DNA of 64,000 bases from Cycas panzhihuaensis. Lineage: Eukaryota; Cycadophyta. The position numbers and the translations under genes were made by a program. How positions within the stretch are numbered: the stretch's first letter is position 1; every line of letters begins with the position of its first letter. The DNA is taken from contig CM041465.1 in assembly GCA_023213395.1 (NCBI GenBank), positions 66,099,741 through 66,163,740 of the forward strand, given 5' to 3'. Of this stretch, positions 53,594 through 64,000 are shown piece after piece. The notes below the pieces were generated by a model that was given only the letters and a program-made list of their open reading frames with translations, did no database searches and had not been told where the DNA came from.

Positions 53594-53910
53594 TGTTAGA
53601 GTGACCTTATATCACTTACCTAACTAATGTAAATGAGGTAATATTCTAAGAATACTTATGATGTAATATTAGGCTAATATATACAACATCAAATGTAATT
53701 ATTTGAGGCACTTATGGATCTATAAATATGGATCTAAAGTATATTATGACATTATAATAGATTTATAAAAATATAATATTATAATTTTGTAGTTGGTTTT
53801 TATCGTAAGGTTTTCCACATCAAATCTTTCCCTGTGTACTTATTCATTTTGCATCTATTATATACATAAATGATTCTATGTCATATCTATATATTTGGTG
53901 TTTTCTAATA
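53594..53910 (+). repeat. right LTR of copia element
   Basis: Starts TGTTAGAGTGACC after a weak purine tract (TTAAGGGTCGA) and ends TTTTCTAATA, as the left LTR does. Confidence 0.82.
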
Positions 53911-54467
53911 ATATCCTTATTACCCTTAGGTTAATGTTCATATTGAAATCTTTAATAAAATGTTAGATAAGTTTCTAATTAAAATGATAGTTGCTTCTTA
54001 ATAATATTGGCACACCCAACTACTTCTTTCCTTATAAACTTATTATACTTCTATTCAAAGTGTGATAGGGATGACACCATTTTTAATGGTCTATGGCATT
54101 GAACTCATTCTTCTCCTAGAGGTTGAAATCCCTTCTCTTTATGTCTTACTCAAAGGATTTACCAATGAGAAATAACATAACAATTAAGACTTTTAGAGCT
54201 TAAAATGATAAATGAAATTTATTTTAAGGCCCATCAAAAGAATATAACCTCTAAGACTACATACCAAAAATCTCATGATAAACACCTTAAATTTAGAATA
54301 TTCTTCATGGGTTAAAAGGTACTAAAGTTGGAATATCATTGCAACAAATTAAAAGAGTTTTCTTGCAAATACTTTAATACCTAATTGGTCATCAAAGAAT
54401 TAGATAATGGATTTTACTACTTGTCCATCCTCAAAGGCCTTGAATTCCATAAATCCATTAATTTGTA
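53911..54467 (+). pseudogene. old Tat-like integrase, C-terminal part
   Basis: Starts directly at the copia edge with YPYYP.VNVHIEIFNKML, matching SPYYPQANGQVESFNKTL of the array. GMTPFLMVYGIELILLLEVE (about 54070) and IPSLYVLLKGF continue the match, and GLEFHKSINL ends it (about 54435-54465). Much more diverged and AT-rich than the array copies. The upstream integrase part is not found on the other side of the copia element. Confidence 0.8.
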
Positions 54468-57400
54468 GTATATATGAAAATATTATTCTTAGAAAGGCTA
54501 AGTAGATTAGCTTTAAAATGACTATAAGCTACATCCACTTTGTAATGGGCTTAAACTGCAACTTCCCCATCCACCCCAATCTTAGCTCTTAGGGGCACGA
54601 GTTCCCCATGCTCTTATAACAAAATGAAGTATTTGAAACTTTAAGTTAAAAATTAGGAATGATATGGATATAAGTGTGACAAACCTAGGAATAAAGGAAG
54701 GTACCTAGAAGGATATACACCCATGAGAATTAAGGGCCATGGAGGCCCTTAGTAGGATGTACACTCCCAATAGCCTCTTACACCTAAGAGTAGCTAAAGG
54801 AAAATCTAATATGCTTTAGGTAATTCACTATTCATTAATAGGGTCTTCTAATCTATTTGATACATAGTTAATCCCCCTTCAAGAAGCATTATATGAACAT
54901 TAGTCAATTAGGGTTTCCTAATAATGATGGGTATACCTATGACTCTTCTTAGTTATATTCACTTAATTGCAGTTGATTTCTCATCTAGAGGGTTTCAATG
55001 CAATAATAAGTTTCCATTCTAAAAGGATCAACATTGGTTGATTTATCAAGTGACTTTAGTTACTAGAGAAACTAACTAACCTTGAACCATTGGGGATGAG
55101 ATACTTAATCTTTTATGGTCCCTATTTTCTAATTTTGGGTATATTTCCCTCATATTTTACATATTTCTACTATCTTACTTAAAGTTTTCTTACTCTAAAA
55201 CTAATTATAAACTATGTATATATATCACCCTTTTAAAATCTAAAAGATTATAAATTCACAAAACACTAAAATAAGCACATTCCATTTCTTTTTAATTTGT
55301 TCCTTTTGAATCTAGCACTACTAAAACCCCCTCTCTCTTAGCCTAGTGTATCTAGATTATTAATGGCTATAGGCTTAGAGAGTCAACTTCTTCTTCATCT
55401 ACATGTCACTCCCTATGTGCCAATTAAGTCCCGTATTAAATCAACTTGCACTTTTTTTAGTCACCTCTACTAACATTAATATAAGATTCTTTCATACATG
55501 TAAAAAATTAGTTAGCATTAATTCCCTTATTGAGTTGATTTTCTATGTGATTAAATAAACTATGGTTCTCAACTACCTATTAGATTTATTAGTTTTACTT
55601 TACTAGCACTTGGTTTACCTTTTCTTTTTGGTGTATTATATAATCCTTACTACTTTTGTTCTTCTTAGTTTACTTTGGTTCTCTCCCTAAGGATTATTGT
55701 TCAATTCCCATTATCAACTAGGTACTTAGAGACACTCTAATTGAATATCCCTTTCACTACCCATGGTTTATCCTTTATAGAATTGATGTTAGGATCTTCA
55801 TTACCCATGCTTCATTAAAGAGTATTATTGTTATAAGTCTAAAAGGCATAATTCCCCATGGATAAGCCAATCACCACCATGCCTTTTAAATATAATTGCC
55901 CTTGAGACCCACCATGTCTAAGTAGACATCATGTATCAACAATAGTCAACTCATCTCCTAAGGAAATAATGAGACTGGATGAAGTGCATCACTAAGAAAA
56001 CAAGTCCAACATGGCTCTTATCTAAATTATCATATGGATTGATATCCTCTAATAAGGAAGAAAAAAAAAAAAGGTGTGGAGGGGGGTGTAAGAAAGAGAA
56101 AAAGAAAAGGACTTGTACATATATATATAAACTCTTATACCTTCTTTGTATATGGGGAAAGTCACATATCAATTTTATCTACACCTATAATTATAAAATT
56201 TGGCTCCAATTATGTGTAGTATCCAAGACCTTTAGATTAATTTGCTTGAGCTCACTATGGCCTCAATTATGATCAGAACCTATTTGGTATTTTAAGAGGT
56301 TTAAATTGGCTAGTTTTGGAAAGTGTAATCTTAATGAGGAAACCAAACCATTGGGTCCTCTCCCTTTAAATATTATAGTCACATCCAAACTATCCTATTT
56401 AAGTCATGCCCTTGTAGTTTAATCCTTGTACATTCCTTATATTGGTTAATTCATCTCTAAGTTGCTTCCTTTTTTTTCCTACAGTAATGAATATTCACAC
56501 CAATGGAGGAAACCGATAGAACCTAGGGTCATTTATTGGTACTTGGATTATTCATGACTAATTGAGAAATGGCTTAACTTGTGTTAGGGTCTTCTTCTCT
56601 TAAGCAAATAATAATATAACTAAGTGCACAACTATCATAGATGCCCTAAGTGATGTTTTATAAGCAACTAAATGAAATAATAAACTAACTTGCACAGATC
56701 CAAAAGATTATTTAAGAAAGGGTATCGGGTAATTTTTAGGCTTCAAACATATAAATAATCAACCCTTAAATAAATAAGAAGGAATAAATTACATCCACAA
56801 TTTTATGGGCCTTAGCAGACCCTAAAAAAGGTGAGATAAGTAGCCTACTAGCCAGATCTGCCACCCACTAATAATATGTAGGATGTATATTACATTTCTT
56901 GTTCCAAACTAAAATTTAGATAAACCATGATAGTAAATATAGATTTTTTAAAACTAGATGAAGAAGAGAAGTTGACCATAGAACTTAAAGGCATCCTCTA
57001 GATCTAGACCAAGCAACTTTAATCCAATAAGATTTAAGAGTATTTGAATAAATAGAAGAAACTTAATAAGGAAAATGCCACATGGAAATTTGAATGATGG
57101 TACCAATAACATTCTCACATCTCCATTCTTTGAGGGAAAAGTATGTTCTTAGTAGGTGTGACATATAGTTTTTTTTTTTTCTTATTGATGTTCTCTTAGT
57201 TTCATTATTATAGGTGAAGATAAGAATTATCTTTGCTCTCATATCTGCATTTGGCATATCCCCCCTCAGGGATAAAATTTTTGAATTGAAACTGGCATAC
57301 TTTCTAAGTCCTTAAAAACACTATTATTTGGCTTCTCCACATGCCACACACATACAAAGGTCTCCACAGCTTTGAATAAGATTGTTTCCCTCTCCTTAAT

Positions 57401-59850
57401 GGTTCCTTTTGTATTGAACTGCTTTATACTAGTTCCACATTAGCTTTAGCTTTTTAAGTGTGTTTTTTCCTTTTAATAGGCTTCATTTGAGGATAATATA
57501 TAGTAATGTGGCCACCCGTATACTCCAAGGAATAACATAGGTCTTTATATGCTTTTAACACAACCCTCCATGGCTTTAACATATACCCATCTAGCCTCTT
57601 TCACCATAACATGAATTTAATGTAACTCAAACATCCATAATAATCTCTTGATAATTATTTTCTTAATAAGAAAATATATGTTTGAATAAGAATATATAGA
57701 GTAGCTCACTTCAAATACTTCAACATAGTCTCATCAAATTTTTAATTTATTATATGTTTACTTAAGTGGCTCTCAGAGATTTCATAAATCTTACCATATC
57801 CTCAAAACTTCCTTAGTGTTCATATGGTTCACACATAACTTTAGTGACTAAATGCTTCACATGCAACTTATAAAGCATAAAAAGCTTCAACTTAGGCTAT
57901 ACATATATCAATGCATTTTGGAGTGAAATTACTTTAATAGGATTCTCATTCACCTTTAATAGGATTCTTTCTTTGGATGACTTTGAATAGATTCCATATA
58001 ATTAGATTTTCTAGTTGAGATATAAGAAGATCGTTCTCCTGTCTTGTGATAGCTTAGAATATGTTGTAATAACACTCTTGGTACTCACACTTTTTTGTAA
58101 TACACCACCTTACGTATTGCTCTCTTAAAGCTTGGGCATTCATGATTGTTCCATGTTGGCACTCCATTGGATACGTGTATCACTGAAGTTGCCCCATTAA
58201 ACTCATAACCTTCCACCATTATTCAAAAATGTCCTTAGATTGAATCATATGCTTTGAAACTATGTCACCTCTTACACTCATGAAATGAGCTACATATGTT
58301 TCACAAGTTTCTCATGTTGCTCTCAATGCATTATCAACCTTCATCAATGATTTCTACTTCTTTTAAATAGCTCACACCTCTCACAAATGCACACCAACCT
58401 TCAAAATGCTTGATCATAATAACTCTCCATGTTTAGATGGTGTAATATATTTTACCAATACATCAAAATGGAAAATAAACACTACATATATTTTAATTTG
58501 CTTTACCCTTTGAGCATAATCAAGTTTGATTTCTCCCCTTATTTTATGGTGATGGTTGGGTTAACTGTTGGATGTTTTTGGCATGTGATTATGATTCATC
58601 TTTATCTTTCCTATGATGGTAAATTCTTATGTGAAATTATTATATGGTGTCTCCAAGCCTACTCTAAGTATTCCTTATAAAATTTTGTGACTTTATAATA
58701 AACAATAATTTTACTGATTACTCATTGTTATCTCATTTTAGCCTTTCTAATTGATTTCATCTTTTTTAAACTTTCATGAGCTTTTTTATAAGTCTTTTAA
58801 TAAAAAACATAACATGTGTCTTCAACCTTATATATTTCATTTTTAGTATACTTAAATTACAATTTTCAAAGTGTGATGAATTCCTCATAAACTACTGATC
58901 ATATTTTATGTGTTGTAAAATCACATTTTAGAATATATATACATTTGATTGCATCTCATGTGTGATTATATCTTTGAAAAATAAGTGAAAATGCAATCTT
59001 ACTTATAAATCATAGGATTTTCTAACTAAATGAATTTTGCTTGAAAAGTTATATTCTTCACAATTGCCATAAATGCCAAATCCCTTTTCTAAAATTAAGA
59101 ATGTAGTCAAATCACTTTTTTTTTTATAAGACTATTTTTCACAATTTATGGCTATTTTTTCTTATTAAATTCTAAAATGTTTAAAACTTTCACCAAACTC
59201 ATGATTTTTTGTAGAACCATGTGCCCTTTAAACCCATGGGGATCGATGGTTTTTCTTGAAACCTCCTTTCTTTAAATTCTATAAATAGAAGCTCCTTTTT
59301 GAAGAAAGGGAGAAAAAATAGAAAGTAAGGAGATGCTACTAGTTTTTAGAGTCACATATTGAGAGACCCTAACATATTTAAAAAGCTTGTTAAGAGGCTA
59401 ACTCTAAGGCTTATCTTTAGGGATTTGGGAATATAATGTGCTCTCACTTAAATCCATAGCACCCTTTATGAAAGTATTGTCCTCTTCTCAATTCCTTTAT
59501 TTTTCCTTATTGTTTTTTTCGTTCTATTTCATTTCTCTTTCGAAGTTATGCTTATAATGCTTTTGGATCAAATGGAAGCCCATCCTAACTTGATTATTTT
59601 TTTTCAAAAATATATTAGGGAGTTGTTAGAACTTCCTAGTTACACATTCATTTGGTTCCACATCAAGAGATAATCATTCATTTTGCTTCACTTAACCTCT
59701 CCATTTTCGTTTAGTAACTCTACATCTTATTTCCTGTCTATCATACCCTTTCACATGGAGCTCCTACATATTCCCACACTTAGGTGATCTAAGATGCTTG
59801 AAGGTCTGCCACCTAAGGGTTCTTCATTTCCCTCTTAAGTAACCACCTTT
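54468..59850. other. AT-rich stretch, unassigned
   Basis: 5.4 kb between an old Tat-like integrase end and an old Tat-like gag in the same direction, so by position it should hold a 3' region and an LTR, but I could not recognise LTR edges or a PBS. Seen: a purine-rich run at 56055-56110, a TATA-like CTATAAATAGAAG at about 59279-59291, and a minus-strand stretch at about 58040-58330 that reads like broken coding text. Short ORFs at 55951-56272, 57063-57257 and 58429-58680 have no recognised family. Confidence 0.4.
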
Positions 59851-61620
59851 TTGTTTATAAAAGGCTATGAAAACACCATCAATAATGCCATTACTATCCT
59901 ACCTACACCATGGAATATAGCACAGGACCCTTTTGGAATCCTAGTAGGTCCTAATACTTATGAGTTCCTTAATGGGGAACCATCTAATTTATTTAAAAAT
60001 ATGTGCTTAGTGGATGGTCCCATATTGCATGATCCTTTTATGGATTACCAAGGGCCTATTCCCCACATAAATTAGGGATTATTAGTATCCAACCCTCCAT
60101 CACACCTCGTATATCCCTATGAGCAAGCTCCTTACTTGGCCACATTGAACCACACCCACTCATACATCTCCATGTAAGAACTAGGTGGATTGGCACCTCC
60201 TATTAATACATATTCCTTGGGTACTAATATTGGTGATTATAGTGAAGTTTATTATATTGAGTCAACTTTTGCCTATCAACCTACACCTCTATTAGAGCCT
60301 CTTAAATAGGTCCCCAAAGAAGGCCCATGCTCCCCCAACATCATGTTAGGTTATCTCTCTCATATCCTTACATGATTAACCTTGCTCCACCTCTAGTTAA
60401 TATTAAACTATCAATTGGGACTAATTGTTCTAACTAGTATAATCCATTTACTCATGTTCCCTAGCCATAGGCTACCCCTTCTTAACCCCCTCCATCTCCC
60501 ACTAATCACATGTAAAAACTGCATCATAGGCCTACTACTTTTGAATGCCTACATTATGCCCATAGTGTGATCTTCTTAGATCCTTATATGCATTACATCC
60601 CATCATAGCATATACCTATCCCTTCATATGGTCCAATACTTGCTCTAACCTAATAGAGTTACCTGAGTTAACCTATTAGAACTAAGGCCATATATCTTAG
60701 TTATACCCTAAAGCCCATGAGGGTTTTCCTATTAGGGGATGAAATCTTCATACCCCACTTTATAGCATAATCCTAGTATTAAAATTTAATGAGTGACATC
60801 TCACCCTACATGCCCCACTAATGATGAGATACCTAAGAATCCTATTCCACACTAGTCAATCCCTCAAGTGGCCACTTCACTAAGGGGAAGGAGATCTTAT
60901 GTCAATTACAAGGGCAACCTTTTTCCATAAGAGGTATTTCTTTTACCCTTACCTCCTTATGTTCTTAATTTTTCTAAGTCTAGTGAAGGATCCCTAGCTT
61001 ATACTAATTATCTCCATATAACTATATTATGATGCAACTCTTTCCTAATAAGATAATCCAGGGTGATACCCTGGAGTGGTTCTCTCATCTTAAGGAAATG
61101 TCCATATTCACATTATAGTAATTAGTTAATAATTTTATAGCCTATTTTAATATGGCTTAACCATTCAAAGCTAGAACCAAAGACCTCCTCTTAATTAAGA
61201 AAGTGAATAGTGAGTCTTCTTAAGACTTTATTTATTACTTCTAAGACATAATACATGCTAGTCAAGCTCCCTTAGATAATGATCTATTTTTTAATATATT
61301 CACCAATGCCATAATACCCAAAATTCATATTTAGGTCCTTAAATTAGGGCCCACTTCTTATGAGGAGGCTATTAAAAAGTGCTTAGCTGTTTTTACTTTA
61401 AAAATGCAAGCCAAAGTCAAAAAATTGGTCAAGCCTCTCTATCCAAAGAGAAATTTGACTCCACCCATGAGTCCAAGCCTATTCAAGGTGATCATACTTA
61501 GGATCATCTCACTTCTACTATATAGGCCTTGGAGATGTCTACTAATGCTAAGTTATGCATTGACCCCTCTCTTATCCTTGAGATCAAGAAGAAGGTAAAA
61601 GTTGTTTAGTACACTAATAT
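59851..61620 (+). pseudogene. gag: old Tat-like gag
   Basis: Opens with MFIKGYENTINNAITILP (59851-60075 open). The core is readable at about 61035-61430: YIMMQLFPNKIIQGDTLEWF, NNFIAYFNMA.PFKARTKDLL and NAIIPKIHI.VLKLGPTSYE, then KKCLAVFTLKMQAKVKKLVK. Each block matches gag of the array (ILMKLFSRSLQGDALKWF and so on). Full of stops and strongly AT-biased, so older than the array. No zinc knuckle could be read. Confidence 0.78.
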
Positions 61621-62499
61621 GAAGAAAGAATAGGACCCTAACAACTAGCCTCCCAAATGAACACCTTAGTGTTCTTATTATAAGTCTAGTTCCCATGATC
61701 ATAATCATTATTATATAATCAAGGCAGTAAATTATTATACCCAGGCTAATAATAAGCCCACGTTTAAGCCTAACTAGGATCAATTAATCCATAAGGACCC
61801 ACTACTTAACTTTAATAAAAAACACCTTAAGTATAAGGGTGAGGTTAAGGCTAAGGAAGATAATGATGTTAATGAATTTGATTTGTAGTCTACTAAGAGA
61901 AGGCCAATCCTCATATTAATCTACCACCTAGAAATGAGAAACTTAAGAAGACTACTAATATAATAGAGGCTAATAACATCTCTAGCTCATTTGAACTCCT
62001 TAAAGGGGATTCTTTACCTAAGTTCTTAGCCTATCCTTCTCAATTTCTAGTTAGTCCTAATCATTTTAGGTTTATTACTTTATATACCAAGGAGACCAAT
62101 TTCTCACTCATTGAAGAACTAAAGACCATCTTGATAAGAATCTTTATGATGGATATCCTTAGGAGTTGTCTTGATTAGAGGTAACTCTTATTTAACACCT
62201 TGGGTATGCTTAGGTCTAATTATCCCACCAAACCTACCTTATTATTTGATCCTTTTAAACTAGTAAGTAAGGAAGAGAGGAACTACAATGATATTTTCCC
62301 TTTTATATTGAGATCCTCTCAGAGGATATTAATATTGAAAGATATATTATTAACAAAGAATCATCAATTAATAAGATTCCCCTATATTCCTTGAAGATCT
62401 TGAAGTATCCACATTTGAACCTATGGATTAGGTATGTCAAGGCTATAGAAAAACAAAAAAAATTAAAGTCCTTATTAATTAAGTCATGCTCCCATAGAT

Positions 62500-62760
62500 A
62501 CTAAAGGTAAGGTAGTCATAGTTGAGCTTACCATTATTGACCTTGACCTCTGATATAATATCTTATTACATTAGCCTTGGATAGGTCAAATATTGGTAGT
62601 TTTCTCTTTCCTATTTAGTTAGCTCAAATTCATACATGATAAGGAGCTTAAAATTGCTAAATATAACAATAAACCTATCTGGTAATTTGTTTGTATAGTT
62701 GATATGATCTTAAAAAAAGGGAAAACTTCTACCCTTTTTTATACTCTAGGTTTAGATAAT
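62500..62760 (+). pseudogene. old Tat-like protease remnant
   Basis: VVIVELTIIDLDL.YNILLH (about 62512-62570) and LKFIHDKELKIAKYN (about 62622-62666) match VVTDIVVLDVDVDYNLLLGR and LKFVHNRQMKVVS of the array protease. The active-site part is not readable. It follows the old gag at the right distance, so it belongs to the same copy. No RT follows before the window end. Confidence 0.6.
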
Positions 62761-64000
62761 ATTTCACTAAAATACCATTCTTATGAAGAAGAGGTAAGGG
62801 AAGTTAACATAATTACTATAGTCTTCCCTAAGTAAAACCATCCCCCAAATTATTATTACCTAATTCTAGACTCTAATTCTACTAGTATCCAAGAGGCTTC
62901 CTTAGTGGGATGAGAGCTCCTTCATTAAGAAGAGACCATTCCACCTCTCATCAATCTCACTCTAGATCTAATCTCACATCCAATCCATTTTTATTAGTTT
63001 GACCTACTTTCCTAACTTGAATAGGACCTTCCTTTACATATAAGTCCTCAACAAACTAACTACCATTGACCCCTATATCTAGTCATCCACTACTTCATCA
63101 AATAAATCACCTCTTTTGTATACATCTTATTTTCCAACTTCTAGGAATGGGTTTGGATACAAGGATGAATAGATAAGTGCTGATAATTATTGACCCTTTT
63201 TTATATATATTTAAGGTTATATGGTTGATACATGATTGACTGCTTACTTGATGGTTGATCCATGCCCCTCTTTCATGCTAATGATGATCAAGACTTTGGT
63301 TCATAGCAGCTATATACAAATGTTGGACTTCTTGGGTTATAAATGATACCTCCTTGACCACTTACAACTTGTTTCCTTATTGATTGTTGCCTTGGCTTTC
63401 TTTTTTCCACCTCATTTTCACCTTATTACCACTTAATGCTGACTAATTGATACCTTTAGGGCCTACCATTTATGAGTATGCTTAACTGCTTGATGAAAAT
63501 TAGTAAAAAATAGGATTTTATTGCTTTACCACTTTATTTATTATCTACATTAGTAGTATTGTAAAGTACATCATGATACCACAAACATATTCATGGTACT
63601 ACAAATAAATTTACGGTATGACTATCACTAAGCCAAATTTGAGTTTAATGGTGATAGTTAGCTCATAAATAATCAATTGTCAAATTTGATGAGCCACATA
63701 GCCCCAGGTTAGTTTGCATTAGTGTTAAGAGGCTAAACATGGCTCAATCCTCAAAAGTTTTTGCTTCTTTCAAGCAAAATCTCTCAAACCATGAGCAAGA
63801 CTTATGGTTTTTGGTTGATGGCTTTTCCCATATTATGGGAAGAAACCACCAACCCTCTACCTTTACTTCATTTATAAATCCTCTCCTTTTCCAAAGGGAG
63901 GAGAAGAGACTTTGATGTGAGAGATACCTTGCTATTATATTACTAGATTCTTGCTAGAACTATATAAATTTGGCCTAACTAACTAGATTTCTCTTAGAGA
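62761..64000. other. AT-rich stretch, possibly LTR-derived
   Basis: No gene seen. About 63575-63640 has GATACCACAAAC...GGTACTACAAATAAATTTACGGTA-like text that recalls the GGTACC-containing part of the array LTRs. A TATA-like ATTTATAAATCC lies near 63868-63880, with purine-rich AAAGGGAGGAGAAGAGA after it. Orientation and edges are uncertain. Confidence 0.3.

Larger units (their letters stand above)
49767..53910 (+). mobile_element. decayed Ty1/copia element
   Basis: Two short direct repeats (49767-50070 and 53594-53910) flank 3.5 kb. A PBS TGGTATTAGAGC follows the left one. Broken copia pol text lies in the second half. The ends lack a matching 5-bp duplication (CAATA left, ATATC right), so the flanks have changed. 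Confidence 0.8.

Noticed and set aside
55951-56272. Overlapping ORFs of 73 and 97 codons on opposite strands
   Set aside because: Caused by a purine-rich run giving Lys/Glu/Gly text on one strand and Phe/Ser/Pro on the other; no domain or conservation evidence.
1-64000. CRISPR arrays, bacterial operons, tRNA or rRNA genes
   Set aside because: No regularly spaced repeats, no ribosome-binding-site pattern, no clover-leaf or rRNA signature seen. All structure fits plant transposons.

Overview
The window is nuclear DNA of a seed plant, most likely an angiosperm with a large repeat-rich genome. The species cannot be named from the sequence. Everything I can identify is transposon-derived: Ty3/gypsy elements (Tat-like and chromovirus-like), one Ty1/copia element and one L1-type LINE. 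I see no bacterial features, no CRISPR, no rRNA or tRNA genes, and no convincing host gene. Most reading frames are broken, mainly by changes of the C-to-T type (CAA/CAG/CGA/TGG to stop), as expected of old methylated repeats.

Layout. 1-5004: the 5' part of a minus-strand Tat-like element (gag, PBS and one complete 5' LTR), cut by the window edge. 5005-6194: flank, then ORF1 of a plus-strand LINE. 6195-43161: a 37-kb plus-strand Tat-like array, LTR - internal 1 - LTR - internal 2 - LTR, sitting inside the LINE and bounded by the 5-bp duplication GATAC. 43167-47849: the rest of the LINE (endonuclease, reverse transcriptase, zf-RVT, RNase H, poly-A). 47850-49766: AT-rich, nothing recognised. 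49767-53910: decayed copia element. 53911-54467: integrase end of a very old Tat-like element. 54468-59850: AT-rich, unassigned. 59851-62760: gag and protease of another very old Tat-like copy. 62761-64000: AT-rich, possibly LTR-derived.

The array is the centre of interest. Its LTRs are about 2.6 kb (the third has lost about 0.74 kb). The two internal regions are 11,511 and 11,504 bp once a 6.9-kb nested chromovirus-like element (23442-30296, minus strand, own LTRs, tRNA-Met-type PBS) is removed from the gag of copy 2. Each internal region carries, in order: PBS; gag with a CHHC zinc knuckle; protease; reverse transcriptase; a degenerate native RNase H; integrase; a long stem-loop; an antisense gene; a second RNase H of archaeal/RVT_3 type; PPT. 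The two copies share five in-frame stop codons in pol at a constant 21,010-bp offset, so the duplicated copy was already dead. Unequal crossing-over between LTRs explains both facts.

The most unusual content is the antisense gene (about 18.98-16.47 kb and 39.99-37.50 kb). It has a TATA box, three predicted exons with GT-AG introns at the same places in both copies, and a reading frame that stays in phase across both junctions. Its predicted product has a segment resembling the plant mobile domain, then an acidic Gly/Asp/Pro-rich linker, then a coiled coil. Its first intron (which is also the sense 3' region) holds a 34-bp palindrome followed by a run of hairpins, and its promoter lies back to back with the second RNase H.

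Insertion order inferred from nesting: LINE, then the Tat-like element into it, then decay, then tandem duplication, then the chromovirus-like element into gag of copy 2.
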